From Fasciolopsis buskii (taxonomy: Eukaryota > Platyhelminthes > Trematoda > Plagiorchiida > Fasciolidae), in NCBI GenBank assembly GCA_008360955.1, contig LUCM01003868.1:158654-222653 (forward strand): a DNA stretch of 64,000 bases. The letters run 5' to 3'. Position 1 is the first letter of the stretch. The number at the start of each line of letters is the position of its first letter. This document shows positions 54,601-58,599 of the stretch, in pieces. Both the position numbers and the translations under genes were made by a program. The notes under the pieces are model-generated. The model did not search any database, was not told where the DNA came from, and saw only the letters and a program-made list of their open reading frames with translations.

Positions 54601-55605
54601 CCCTATTTGGTTGGAATAACCGTTCCACATTGGCTAGTCAAGCAGTGTATACCTGGCCATCAATTGCTCTTCCAAGGTCTTTTGATGTGCTGATAAATGC
54701 TGTAAGAAGCGCTGGTGAGGCTTACTTAGCGTCCGGAAGATGGTCTTGGCTCTGGCTTCGGTTGGTGCTTCTTGCCTTCGTTGTTGGAGCCCATAAGATA
54801 TGGATGGCTGCTGGTTATGTGGTGAGGATCAGGGCTTAGAATGGCTTTTATTGGCGTGAATATTGCATGATCTATCTGAACTGAAACAGGAGTGCACAAA
54901 AAACAAATGCGTACGATGAAACCAATCCCCTCCTTACTATATACCAAAGAATCGCCAAGACCCTGAAACAAGTATGGCAGAACAACACAACGTCACTGGA
55001 TAGATAATATGCACACAAAACTCACAAGGCCATCCTGAGTGTACTTTAAATTTAAAGCTGACAACCATGTTGATTCGACGGAATTTGTGCTGTCCAAAAG
55101 TAGATCATCAAGTGAAGAAAGATTTCCCGGTGATGCCTGGCCAGCATAAGTCAGCCAACGGGACTACTTACTTTTAGCTTGAGGATCCAATCATTGTCTC
55201 TCCCAGACTTTGTAGATGCACAGTAAATTTCGACGCGATATTGTCGCTTGAGAAGGAAAAACCTGAGGAAATCAACGTTCGACTTCTTAAGAGAGATATA
55301 AGGATAGCTAAAATCCCCTGGATGAGGTAGATATGACAAACAAAGACCATTACCTTTTTTGTAATATTTTACCAACGAAGTATTTAGAAGAAACTCTCTA
55401 GCAACGAGCAGCGCGTCGGAATCATGCAAAGTGTAATAATCCTAAGGGCATCGGTTACCAATAAATCGGACATACACCACGTTCGAAGCATCGGAGTGTA
55501 GACTGTGGCTTCTAAATCTCTGTAAATATTAGTTTTTTTGTTTACCGGCTCTAAGGACTTTAAAAACCTTTGGAAATCATCAGCGAACACATCTCCAGAA
55601 AGCAT
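2886..55605 (-). CDS. MSH2: DNA mismatch repair protein MSH2 (MutS homologue 2), 21 coding exons
   Basis: MSH2 pairs with MSH6 or MSH3 in the nucleus to recognise mismatches and small loops and, using ATP, to recruit MutL homologues. The reconstructed coding sequence is 3027 nt (1008 aa plus stop), against 934 aa in human. Order: mismatch-binding-fold domain I (exons 1-4), connector (4-6), lever (6-11), clamp (12-14), lever return (15-16), ATPase (16-20), C-terminal dimerisation helices (21). Walker [10 protein letters not shown] is at residues 713-721, the MutS signature [13 protein letters not shown] lies in exon 18, Walker [10 protein letters not shown] at 792-800, and the FATHFHEL loop at 825-832. 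All 20 introns are GT-AG with compatible phases. The start ATG at 55605 has an in-frame stop just upstream. Compared with human there are extra residues in exon 3, exon 5 and exon 19. The least certain joints are exon 9 acceptor and exon 20 donor. Built from sequence alone; family assignment is certain. Confidence 0.97.
3571..3773 (-). CDS. MSH2: MSH2 exon 20 (end of ATPase, residues 877-944)
   Basis: Encodes [19 protein letters not shown] and [17 protein letters not shown], matching human GVCDQSFGIHVAELANFPK and HVIECAKQKALELEEF. Acceptor GTTGCAG. The donor chosen is GAG|GTGAAT at 3570; a second phase-0 candidate (AGG|GTGCGA, about 90 nt further on) cannot be excluded, so residues around 944 are uncertain. 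Confidence 0.88.
4113..4398 (-). CDS. MSH2: MSH2 exon 19 (Walker B, residues 782-876)
   Basis: Encodes [20 protein letters not shown], then [18 protein letters not shown] and VVMLYKVES. Walker B acid residues are D792 and E793. Relative to human, about a dozen residues ([15 protein letters not shown] region) are inserted before VVMLY. Acceptor TTTCACAG, donor GTGAGC. The open frame runs on past the donor, which is intron. Confidence 0.97.
5478..5645 (-). CDS. MSH2: MSH2 exon 18 (ATPase, residues 726-781)
   Basis: Encodes [17 protein letters not shown], then [20 protein letters not shown] and LETSSVLR, matching human VIVLMAQIGCFVPCE and [20 protein letters not shown]. Acceptor CTTATAG, donor GTAAGT, 56 codons in phase 0. 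It carries the MutS family signature. Confidence 0.97.
6117..6181 (-). CDS. MSH2: MSH2 exon 17 (Walker A, residues 704-725)
   Basis: A 65-nt exon carrying the nucleotide-binding P-loop: [20 protein letters not shown], matching human [20 protein letters not shown]. The catalytic lysine is residue 719. Acceptor CTTGCAG, donor GTAAGT. The antisense RTE copy at 6330 starts only about 150 bp upstream of this exon in the transcript. Confidence 0.97.
6330..7999 (+). mobile_element. RTE-A retrotransposon, internally deleted (copy A2)
   Basis: Lies antisense in MSH2 intron 16. The 5' UTR (matches the reverse complement of 32230-32380) joins RT sequence [17 protein letters not shown] at about 6845-6900, then after an internal deletion the RT C-terminal part [19 protein letters not shown] at about 7270-7330. 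The frame ends at a TGA near 7566 where copy A4 reads CVPP. A (GAT)n tail occupies 7971-7999, typical of RTE elements, which end in short tandem repeats. Not autonomous. Confidence 0.92.
8329..8553 (-). CDS. MSH2: MSH2 exon 16 (lever to ATPase, residues 629-703)
   Basis: Encodes [20 protein letters not shown], then [18 protein letters not shown] and ARHPCLEMQ to IPNDVYLER, matching human [20 protein letters not shown] and IPNDVYFEK. Acceptor ATCTACAG, donor GTTAGT. It leads directly into the nucleotide-binding exon 17. Confidence 0.96.
8901..9058. repeat. Imperfect foldback (inverted repeat) element
   Basis: Two arms of about 69 nt (8901-8969 and 8990-9058) are inverted copies of roughly four-fifths identity around a 20-nt loop. 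Outer ends read CAGTAGTA / TACTACTG. The size fits a MITE-like foldback unit. It sits in MSH2 intron 15, between exons 16 and 15. No coding capacity. Confidence 0.75.
9197..9368 (-). CDS. MSH2: MSH2 exon 15 (clamp to lever, residues 572-628)
   Basis: Encodes [32 protein letters not shown] and [16 protein letters not shown], matching human [32 protein letters not shown] and YEEAQDAIVKEIVNIS. Acceptor TTTTAG, donor GTAAGC. It ends in phase 1. Confidence 0.95.
10065..10154 (-). CDS. MSH2: MSH2 exon 14 (clamp, residues 542-571)
   Basis: Encodes [20 protein letters not shown] then MRVTLK, matching human [24 protein letters not shown]. Acceptor TTTCGCTAG, donor GTGCGT, exactly 30 codons in phase 0. 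It is easily missed because no long open frame contains it. Confidence 0.93.
10735..12560 (-). mobile_element. RTE-A retrotransposon, 5' half with endonuclease (copy A7)
   Basis: Lies in MSH2 intron 13, sense to the gene. From 12560 down: 5' UTR, then an AP-type endonuclease domain ([16 protein letters not shown] near 12240-12290; [12 protein letters not shown] near 11870-11900; [12 protein letters not shown] near 11665-11700), then a piece of linker and RT to about 10735. The endonuclease is split by a frameshift shared with copy A6. The rest of RT and the 3' end are missing. Confidence 0.9.
12609..12664 (-). CDS. MSH2: MSH2 exon 13 (clamp, residues 523-541)
   Basis: A 56-nt exon encoding (E)[18 protein letters not shown], equivalent to human ELREIMNDLEKKMQSTLIS, a clamp-domain helix with little strict conservation. 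Acceptor TTTCGTAG and donor GTAAGT. Phase and position between exons 12 and 14 support it. Confidence 0.88.
12864..12911. repeat. (TA)n microsatellite
   Basis: About 35 bases of uninterrupted alternating T and A with a short CTG interruption and a further TA run. In MSH2 intron 12, 200 bp upstream of exon 13 in the transcript. Confidence 0.95.
13488..13760 (-). other. Unassigned open frame, 90 aa, possible nested exon or pseudogene
   Basis: An ATG-started frame in MSH2 intron 12 with a protein-like composition: [36 protein letters not shown] and [10 protein letters not shown] before the stop. A TAG just before AATATGG could be an acceptor, making it a terminal exon. It has no MSH2 similarity and I do not recognise a family. 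It could be chance. Confidence 0.25.
13826..13930 (+). repeat. tRNA-derived SINE-like element
   Basis: A tRNA-like head with GGTGGTGATCAAGTGG as box A and a strong box B, GGGTTCGAATCCCGG, about 30 bases on, followed by a short body. Too degenerate to fold as a complete tRNA. In MSH2 intron 12, next to the unassigned open frame at 13488-13760. Confidence 0.6.
14134..14355 (-). other. Unassigned open frame with a membrane segment
   Basis: A 73-aa frame with a strongly hydrophobic run ([20 protein letters not shown]) followed by a basic stretch ([11 protein letters not shown]), the pattern of a transmembrane helix and cytosolic flank. The frame ends at AGTGGGTAG, where GG|GTAGTC could be a donor. 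Lies in MSH2 intron 12 on the same strand. No family recognised; may be chance. Confidence 0.2.
14798..14915 (-). CDS. MSH2: MSH2 exon 12 (clamp, residues 484-522)
   Basis: Encodes [20 protein letters not shown], then [16 protein letters not shown], matching human [20 protein letters not shown] and NHEFLVKPSFDPNL. Acceptor TTTTTAG, donor GTGAGC, phase 0 to phase 1. Confidence 0.95.
15255..15371 (-). CDS. MSH2: MSH2 exon 11 (lever, residues 445-483)
   Basis: Encodes [19 protein letters not shown] and ends SVTLVEPLQ, matching human DCYRLYQGINQLPNVIQAL and FVTPLT. Acceptor CTTCTCAG, donor GTCAGT, phase 0 at both ends, 39 codons. Confidence 0.94.
15472..16118 (-). mobile_element. RTE-A retrotransposon, 3' fragment (copy A3)
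   Basis: Starts at a CAT repeat tail (15472-15491) and runs to about 16118. From 15492 to about 16080 it looks identical, in reverse complement, to 7376-7970 of copy A2, including the TGA after RVLF. It is a 5'-truncated insertion in MSH2 intron 10, 100 bp upstream of exon 11 and sense to the gene. Confidence 0.93.
16120..17610. other. Intron 10, no gene seen
   Basis: Contains a 133-aa plus-strand open frame at 16166-16567 with no recognisable domain, no coding-like conservation and no convincing splice context. I regard it as chance. Nothing else stands out. Confidence 0.4.
17680..17920 (+). repeat. Dispersed repeat F, copy 1
   Basis: Matches 30210-30470 in the same orientation, sharing CACAAGAGTCCGCTGGTG, ACCGACCAACCGGCCA and CGACTCTGCTG in the same order with substitutions and small indels between. 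No coding frame is shared. The family is not recognised; it may be a SINE or an LTR fragment. Confidence 0.65.
17920..22050. other. Intron 10, no gene or clear repeat seen
   Basis: Only short open frames without family features. A plus/minus pair of frames around 19300-19520 covers the same AT-rich segment. No RT, tRNA-like or tandem structure was noticed. Confidence 0.35.
22053..22092. repeat. (AT)n microsatellite left of palindrome
   Basis: Alternating AT of about 40 bases. A second, shorter AT run (22264-22281) lies directly right of the palindrome at 22130-22266. Confidence 0.95.
22130..22266. repeat. Perfect 66-bp inverted repeat with 5-nt loop
   Basis: The left arm 22130-22195 and right arm 22201-22266 are exact reverse complements with no mismatch over 66 bases; the loop is AACGA. 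The arms include TGACGTTTCGATCC. The structure lies between two AT microsatellites in MSH2 intron 10. It could be a foldback transposon remnant, a long hairpin RNA source, or a read or assembly foldback artefact. Confidence 0.95.
22282..28980. other. Intron 10, no gene seen
   Basis: About 6.7 kb without a recognised domain. Small plus-strand frames at 23173-23376, 24356-24538 and 26016-26204 look somewhat protein-like, and the first ends at CAG|GTATGC, but they do not chain in phase and match no family I know. A hairpin-like, tRNA-ish segment is present near 24275-24320. Confidence 0.35.
29365..29504 (-). CDS. MSH2: MSH2 exon 10 (lever, residues 398-444)
   Basis: Encodes [19 protein letters not shown] and [19 protein letters not shown], matching human ERLNLVEAFVEDAELRQTL and EDLLRRFPDLNRLAKKFQR. 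Acceptor CTCACAG, donor GTAATG. It lies alone between a 6.3 kb and a 14 kb intron. A 184-aa plus-strand open frame overlapping it is an antisense shadow. Confidence 0.95.
30210..30470 (+). repeat. Dispersed repeat F, copy 2
   Basis: Second copy of the repeat at 17680-17920, same orientation, in MSH2 intron 9. Matching blocks run from ACAAGAGTCCGCTGGTGG to ACCGAGTAGC. The divergence suggests old insertions. Confidence 0.65.
30626..32385 (-). mobile_element. RTE-A retrotransposon with open RT C-terminal frame (copy A4)
   Basis: Tail of (CAT)n at 30626-30656, then 3' UTR, then an uninterrupted 307-codon frame (30841-31764). It holds the RT catalytic box [11 protein letters not shown] at about 31660-31690, [20 protein letters not shown] and the C-terminal [15 protein letters not shown]. 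At about 31770 the RT sequence jumps straight to element 5' UTR (to about 32385), so the endonuclease and RT N-terminus are deleted. In MSH2 intron 9, sense strand. Confidence 0.92.
32735..34700 (-). mobile_element. RTE-A retrotransposon, 3'-truncated (copy A5)
   Basis: From 34700 down: 5' UTR, endonuclease in one 234-codon frame at 33786-34490 ([40 protein letters not shown]), then broken linker and RT ([15 protein letters not shown] near 33370-33410; pieces to 32735). A SINE-like unit interrupts the RT at 33017-33197. The RT catalytic box and 3' end are absent. Confidence 0.9.
33017..33197 (+). repeat. tRNA-derived SINE-like insertion inside RTE copy A5
   Basis: Comparing copy A5 with A6 shows about 180 bases that interrupt the RT sequence between ACAATGCTCG and GGTTCACAAACTTCGCTGG. 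The inserted segment starts with a tRNA-like head (box-B-like GGGTTAGAATCCT) and ends in an A-rich stretch. The insertion is therefore younger than the host RTE copy. Confidence 0.75.
34720..35010 (+). mobile_element. RTE-B retrotransposon 3' coding fragment
   Basis: The plus strand reads [15 protein letters not shown] near 34738-34785, resembling the RTE C-terminal motif RLRWLGHVLRMPTERLPRR, followed by broken frames. Divergent from RTE-A, so probably a second, older RTE family. Limits approximate. Confidence 0.6.
35240..35690 (+). mobile_element. RTE-B retrotransposon RT fragment
   Basis: Reads [20 protein letters not shown] and [11 protein letters not shown] near 35250-35345, an RT segment, and about 35570-35670 [20 protein letters not shown] then [10 protein letters not shown] in another frame. 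Large internal loss. Antisense to MSH2 in intron 9, close to exon 9. Confidence 0.7.
35842..36033 (-). CDS. MSH2: MSH2 exon 9 (lever, residues 334-397)
   Basis: Carries the strongly conserved [17 protein letters not shown] and [13 protein letters not shown], matching human LAALLNKCKTPQGQRLV and QWIKQPLMDKNRI. The donor is GTGAGT. The acceptor used is ATTATAG at 36034; a second in-phase AG a few bases downstream (after GTCGAG) would shorten the exon by three codons, so the first residues are uncertain. Confidence 0.93.
36985..37099 (-). CDS. MSH2: MSH2 exon 8 (lever, residues 296-333)
   Basis: Encodes [16 protein letters not shown], then [19 protein letters not shown], matching human SDDSNFGQFELTTFDF and MKLDIAAVRALNLFQG. 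Acceptor CTAAAG, donor GTAAGT, phase 0 to phase 1. Intron 7, which separates it from exon 7, is only 260 bp. Confidence 0.93.
37360..37415 (-). CDS. MSH2: MSH2 exon 7 (residues 277-295)
   Basis: A 56-nt exon encoding (V)[18 protein letters not shown], matching human EMENQVAVSSLSAVIKFLE. Acceptor TTACCAG and donor GTAAGT. The first two bases complete a split codon from exon 6, and it ends in phase 0. Confidence 0.93.
38115..38160. repeat. Imperfect (TA)n microsatellite
   Basis: TA-rich run with GT and TTT interruptions in MSH2 intron 6. About 220 bases to the right the motif AGTGAAAATACCTGCAG recalls AGTGAAAATATCTGCAG beside the palindrome near 22100, hinting at a shared repeat. Confidence 0.8.
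38400..40240. other. Intron 6, no gene seen
   Basis: No recognised coding exon, transposon domain or tandem repeat. Short open frames only. Confidence 0.35.
40263..40273. repeat. G11 homopolymer
   Basis: Eleven consecutive G on the plus strand, so eleven C in the MSH2 pre-mRNA, 70 bases downstream of the exon 6 donor in the transcript. Such runs are mutation-prone when mismatch repair fails. Confidence 0.9.
40341..40436 (-). CDS. MSH2: MSH2 exon 6 (connector to lever, residues 245-276)
   Basis: Encodes [18 protein letters not shown] and then AVCPAP, matching human DFSTKDIYQDLNRLLKGK...SAVLP. Acceptor TTTTTTTGCAG; donor GTGCGT at 40340. It starts with two bases that complete a split serine codon and ends in phase 1. 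An open frame continues past the donor but has no MSH2 similarity. Confidence 0.93.
40799..40885 (+). repeat. tRNA-derived SINE-like head
   Basis: GTGGCCTCGTAGCTCGACTG resembles a tRNA 5' half with box A, and GACTTCGAATCC is box-B-like about 50 bases later. Similar layout to the units at 2395 and 33017. Degenerate, not a tRNA gene. Confidence 0.5.
41618..42158. repeat. Dispersed repeat C, copy 1 (solo-LTR-like)
   Basis: Foreign block within RTE copy A6. On the minus strand it begins TGGTTTTTGGTGCGG and ends CTCGGCAACA, the TG...CA ends of an LTR, and contains a CA repeat. It matches 48100-48570 (for example GAACAGCTAGCCCA, CAATACAAGCCA). No target duplication is evident, and about 120 bp of RTE sequence is missing at the junction. 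Confidence 0.6.
41720..41741. repeat. (CA)n microsatellite
   Basis: Eleven CA units within repeat C copy 1; absent from the copy at 48100-48570. Confidence 0.9.
45003..45258 (-). CDS. MSH2: MSH2 exon 5 (connector domain, residues 160-244)
   Basis: Encodes [13 protein letters not shown], then [18 protein letters not shown] and RECLVPSG, ending GVLMTEAKK, matching human NLEALLIQIGPKECVLPG and GGILITERKK. The acceptor is GCTTAG and the donor GTAAGT. It runs from phase 0 to phase 1 (256 nt), so its loss would shift the frame. The loop before [10 protein letters not shown] is about 16 residues longer than human. It is flanked by direct copies of the same RTE tail. Confidence 0.95.
45530..46640 (-). 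mobile_element. RTE-B retrotransposon, decayed RT
   Basis: Minus-strand reading gives [18 protein letters not shown] near 46075-46130 (compare [13 protein letters not shown] in RTE-A), [20 protein letters not shown] near 45910-45965, and [17 protein letters not shown] near 45630-45680, with stops and frameshifts between. Sits in MSH2 intron 4 just upstream of exon 5 in the transcript. Confidence 0.75.
46655..47251 (-). mobile_element. RTE-A retrotransposon, 3' fragment (copy A8)
   Basis: The 3' UTR and C-terminal coding tail. From 46677 to 47147 it is letter-for-letter like 41147-41617 of copy A6 as far as I can read, then continues with RTE sequence that A6 lost. It lacks a long trinucleotide tail. 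In MSH2 intron 4. Confidence 0.9.
47480..47880 (-). mobile_element. RTE-B endonuclease fragment
   Basis: A 118-codon frame with [20 protein letters not shown] and [18 protein letters not shown], resembling the RTE endonuclease segment KDEFYxxL...[12 protein letters not shown], but with the catalytic GDFN replaced. Probably the 5' part of a decayed RTE-B copy. Confidence 0.65.
48100..48570. repeat. Dispersed repeat C, copy 2 (solo-LTR-like)
   Basis: Homologous over most of its length to 41630-42158 in the same orientation, with moderate divergence. Shared blocks include CGAACAGCTAGCCCAACC and CAATATTTAAAATA. No internal retroviral genes adjoin it. Confidence 0.65.
48570..50380. other. Intron 4, no gene seen
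   Basis: No recognised domain. Several short frames only. A duplicated family could not be identified by eye. Confidence 0.35.
50390..51890 (+). mobile_element. Jockey/CR1-type non-LTR retrotransposon RT, decayed
   Basis: Reads [20 protein letters not shown] near 50778-50840, [20 protein letters not shown] and [19 protein letters not shown] near 50850-50980, DNSKAFDQA near 51035-51060, and LEQIHSWGS near 51350-51375, with frameshifts and stops. The C-terminal segment ([19 protein letters not shown]) follows near 51695-51760. Antisense to MSH2, intron 4. Confidence 0.85.
52150..52830 (+). mobile_element. Non-LTR retrotransposon C-terminal RT fragment
   Basis: Reads [19 protein letters not shown] near 52340-52395, the conserved 'IRPALEYCSHIW' region of Jockey/CR1 RTs, followed by a serine- and phenylalanine-rich tail. 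May be a second copy of the element at 50390 or its relative. Confidence 0.65.
53340..54430 (+). mobile_element. CR1-like non-LTR retrotransposon RT, decayed
   Basis: Contains [19 protein letters not shown] then [10 protein letters not shown] near 53625-53710 (RT catalytic F-ADD box), [17 protein letters not shown] near 53830-53880, [13 protein letters not shown] near 53920-53960 and [20 protein letters not shown] near 54100-54165, typical of the CR1-like pol family of trematodes. Frameshifts separate the parts. Confidence 0.85.
53341..53536 (+). repeat. Near-identical duplicated segment G, copy 1
   Basis: Matches 57556-57760. About 150 bases look identical; copy 1 has one extra T (frameshift) and lacks 13 bases present in copy 2. 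Here it directly precedes the CR1-like RT. Confidence 0.85.
55026..55136 (-). CDS. MSH2: MSH2 exon 4 (connector start, residues 123-159)
   Basis: Encodes [16 protein letters not shown] and onward to KYTQDGL, matching human ASPGNLSQFEDILFGN. It follows a 35-bp intron (55137-55171, GTAAGT...CCAG) and ends at a GTGAGT donor. Phase 0 at both ends. The C-terminal half is poorly conserved, as is usual for this stretch of MSH2. Confidence 0.93.
55172..55441 (-). CDS. MSH2: MSH2 exon 3 (domain I, residues 33-122)
   Basis: Begins [17 protein letters not shown], matching human DFYTAHGEDALLAAREV, and runs to RQYRVEIY and DNDWILKLK, followed by a GTAAGT donor. Between KYYKK and SLKKSNVDF there are about a dozen extra residues relative to human. 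A GTAATG at 55353 could be a donor, but the nearest good acceptor would shift the frame, so the segment is read as coding. Confidence 0.93.
55476..55511 (-). CDS. MSH2: MSH2 exon 2 (36-nt micro-exon, residues 21-32)
   Basis: Encodes [12 protein letters not shown], matching human KPTTTVRLFDRG. A 34-bp intron (55512-55545, GTAAAC...TTTAG) lies before it and a 34-bp intron (55442-55475, GTATGT...CTTAG) after it. Without this exon the conserved FDRGDFYTAHG block cannot be assembled. It reads in phase 0 at both ends. Confidence 0.88.
55546..55605 (-). CDS. MSH2: MSH2 exon 1 (start codon, residues 1-20)
   Basis: Starts with ATG at 55605-55603 and encodes [20 protein letters not shown], corresponding to the human segment around GFVRFFQGMPEKP. 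It ends in phase 0 at CCG followed by a GTAAAC donor. The genomic frame just upstream of the ATG carries a TAA stop, so this ATG is the likely start. The N-terminus is about ten residues shorter than human before the first conserved block. Confidence 0.85.
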
Positions 55606-57180
55606 TTCCGAAAAGCCCCGCAACCCCTGCCTTGATGTTGTCGATGTATTCAAACAATCTTACCTCGTCCAGATGAAACAGCGGTGGTGTTTTGAAGTCC
55701 TGAGTTATGTCTCAGGATCGAGGTGTTTACTTCCGGTGGTTTCTGGACCCGTACTATCTTCCTTTCCGTGAAGATCACCGCGCTGAAATTCTGGCAAGTG
55801 AGCAATAAGGGGCCAAAACGATCATAAGGCACGCTGTGATTCAGGCGCTGATCATCTGTCAGTCAGCTGCACTGCACAAGAAAGCTCTGGACCTTAAGTA
55901 CGCTGTGAAAGTATTAGCACAACTGGAATAAAGGCAGTATTTGACTCAAGCAACACGCTGCCCCAAGGTAAGGAAGAAGATTGGAGCTAGCCTCAAATTA
56001 TTGTTCCGTGAAATTCGTTACCCAGTTGTTTGAAATTACAACTGTATCAATACAATATGTGAAAAACGGCGCTGCTTATTTTGTCTCTCTCACTTAGTCA
56101 AACCAATATCCGTGATGGCCTTTGGTACAGGTCGGTTGTTGCTTGTTGGCTTTTATCGTTTGGTGGTTTTTTGCAGCAGATTATGGACTCGCTGACTTTT
56201 CTTTTACATTATTACTTTTGATTTCCGAACTGTGAGCAAACTTTCAGGGTTAGGTATTTCATTGCAATATGGTTGCACATTGTGACATATCGTCACGAAT
56301 TTATCAATGGTGAATAAATGTTATAACCGTTAAAACGTGTTTGCCCTGGATTTACTATAGTTGCAGATGTATGTGTGTTGCTGTAAGGATGTAAGCGAAG
56401 CATTTAAAACGTTCAAACCGATTGAAAGTTTTGACCAAGTCATTTTTTGTTTTTCTGTCATGTAACATAGTCATCTTCATCGAGACGTAAAGAGCACTAT
56501 TATTAACGTTTAGCTAAGTTAGCAATTGACTTAGTTTTTCCCTATGTGGCCTTCCCAGATTTTATGTGCAAAGCAAAGCAGGTAAGGATTAGCGAAAGGA
56601 AAGATCGTATTGTTGTGGTCCCATGTAATTGGACGTATTATCGTGCCTGTCGATAAGTGTTTTCCTTGAGTAATTAGAATTGAATTATATATGTGGATGT
56701 GTATTGGCTTTGCATACTAATGTCCTTAATGAGTTTTGTACCTTGAAAAACGGATTGCTTTAAATTTGTTCCATTTTTCAAGTTTGCTTGCTTCAAACCC
56801 GTGTGACCACCTGTGAGTCAATTTTACAGGGGGCTGTAAGGTTGCGAATACTGACAACCGAGACACTGAATCGGCATAACTAACAGCCGGGAGCTGTAGG
56901 ATTTTGAATATGTTTCACAATAACTCGCTGCCCACCAACAAATGTGCACGAAGAAAAAAACCAGTGAGGGGCAGACTGGATTTCCCACTGGTCATGAATG
57001 CGCTGATTGAGTCTTCGCTATTCGACGGTTGTTAACCACCGGTTTGTCTTTCGGATGCAACATATCATTGTGCTCTTTCATGTCCGCGCAAACCTCAACT
57101 GCATCCACAGATTTGTATTATGGAACTGCTGAATAGGTACAAAGTACCAGAGGAGAAAGTGTCGTTGCGCAAATAGTTGT
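55606..57180. promoter_or_regulatory. MSH2 5' flank / presumed promoter region
   Basis: Upstream of the MSH2 ATG. A possible 33-bp 5' UTR intron (GACGAG|GTAAGA at about 55664, acceptor CATCAAG) lies just upstream of the ATG. No clear TATA box. The rest is AT-rich and T-rich without recognised genes. Confidence 0.35.
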
Positions 57181-57210
57181 ACCACCGCATTTCAGGTTGG
57201 GTTATGGTTT

Positions 57211-57471
57211 ATGGCCAACTTTTGCCAATCTACCATTTCTAGCATCAAATGGCAACGTTGTCCTGCGTTCATTTCTTTTCAACTTTGCCAAGAGGATGTT
57301 CTCCAGAAAGTTTTAGTTTGTCTAAGTAACGGTGGAGTTGAAAACCACTACGCAAAAACCCGTAATTTGAATAAGGCAGAGGATGTCGCCTTGGCGAGCG
57401 ACAATGAGTATGTAATACACAAGCGTTGGACCAAGTGGCGGTCGAGGCATCTAGTAACGAAATGCTTTTAA
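57211..57471 (+). other. Unassigned 86-aa open frame
   Basis: ATG to stop, with LCQEDVLQKVLVCLSNGG and EDVALASDNEYVIHK. It may derive from a retroelement RT ('ADDVALLSD'-like), since it adjoins duplicated segment G, but the resemblance is weak. Confidence 0.25.
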
Positions 57472-57555
57472 AGTGCACGGTATTTTTCAATACCAACAGC
57501 GTTTATCTTTTGTGATGGTTTGGACGCAGTCAACAGTTTTAAGACCCACGGGAAT

Positions 57556-57760
57556 TTCATTAAAAATGGCAGACTTGTTCGGGAAATCATATCAAGAAAG
57601 GAGAAAGTCATAGCAACTTTCGCGAACCTGCCACACTCGTGGCACCGCTATCACACTAAGCTTTCCCCGAGGGAAGGGCATGCAATACCACATTTCGAAG
57701 TGGCCGAACGGTTGCTAGCTCTGGCGTTGACGATGTTCGTCGACCTGTATTTGACTAAAA
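57556..57760 (+). repeat. Near-identical duplicated segment G, copy 2
   Basis: Open throughout ([20 protein letters not shown], then [20 protein letters not shown]), part of a 96-codon frame at 57520-57810. The copy at 53341 is frameshifted. The context in copy 1 suggests it belongs to the CR1-like element rather than to a host gene. Confidence 0.8.
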
Positions 57761-58599
57761 TATTTTATGAAACCTTCTCGATTTTTACTATTTCCATTTT
57801 GCTCACGTAATTTTCTTTCGAATTTTACGCCCTTGCTCTTCATCGACCTTTGCAGAACATCTTGCCGTTTTATCTTGACCTGATTTAATGCGCCAATTTA
57901 TGGCTAACTTTTTCAAATTCTTGGAGATATCGGGGGAATTTAAATTGTGTTCTGTCTTACAACCCTTCTTTTCTTGCGTGGGTTTGACTTTAGAATCCCC
58001 TTCCAAGTCTTCATCGGAATCTCTTCGTAGTTTTTTACTTGATATTGCTCTCCTATAGAAGATCTTCGTCAGCAATTTGGGTAACTTTTTCAAGCTGGCT
58101 ATGGATGCCTATTATTTTCGTTTTCAGTTATTTTATTAGGATTTTGTTGCGCAATTTTTCGGCATATTTATACTTTGCTTCCACTTAATATTTGCTAAAG
58201 TTTTCTGTGCAACTTTTCCCATTCATCCTCTAAAAACATTCCGAAAATATTTCCGGTAATATTGGACCAAAGTTTTTCATTGTTATCCGCCCTTTTTGAA
58301 ACGCATTCACGTTCTACATATTATATGATATCTGAAGATCTTATGCTGCCGGTCCAAATGGCTGCTTCAAAATTTAGACAGAGTCAGTGGCCTGTCGAAT
58401 CACTGATTCTATCCACGATTTTTCATTTCATTATTGTATGCATTATTTGGTCCCATCTTAGTCAATCTCAGATATTTATGTCTCACCCAACGATACCCTC
58501 TAAGCGCTTACCGAACCAAAGACAACTGATCACACTGAAGGGTACCATTGGCGATGAAAAACATGTGAATTGCACGAAATCCCAAAAACCTGGAATACC

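Noticed and set aside
55622..55680. VRLFEY next to LDE as the conserved MSH2 VRLFDR block
   Set aside because: The VR comes from a GTAAGA donor-like sequence. The true block is CFERG in exon 2, which joins in phase to DYYTLHD.
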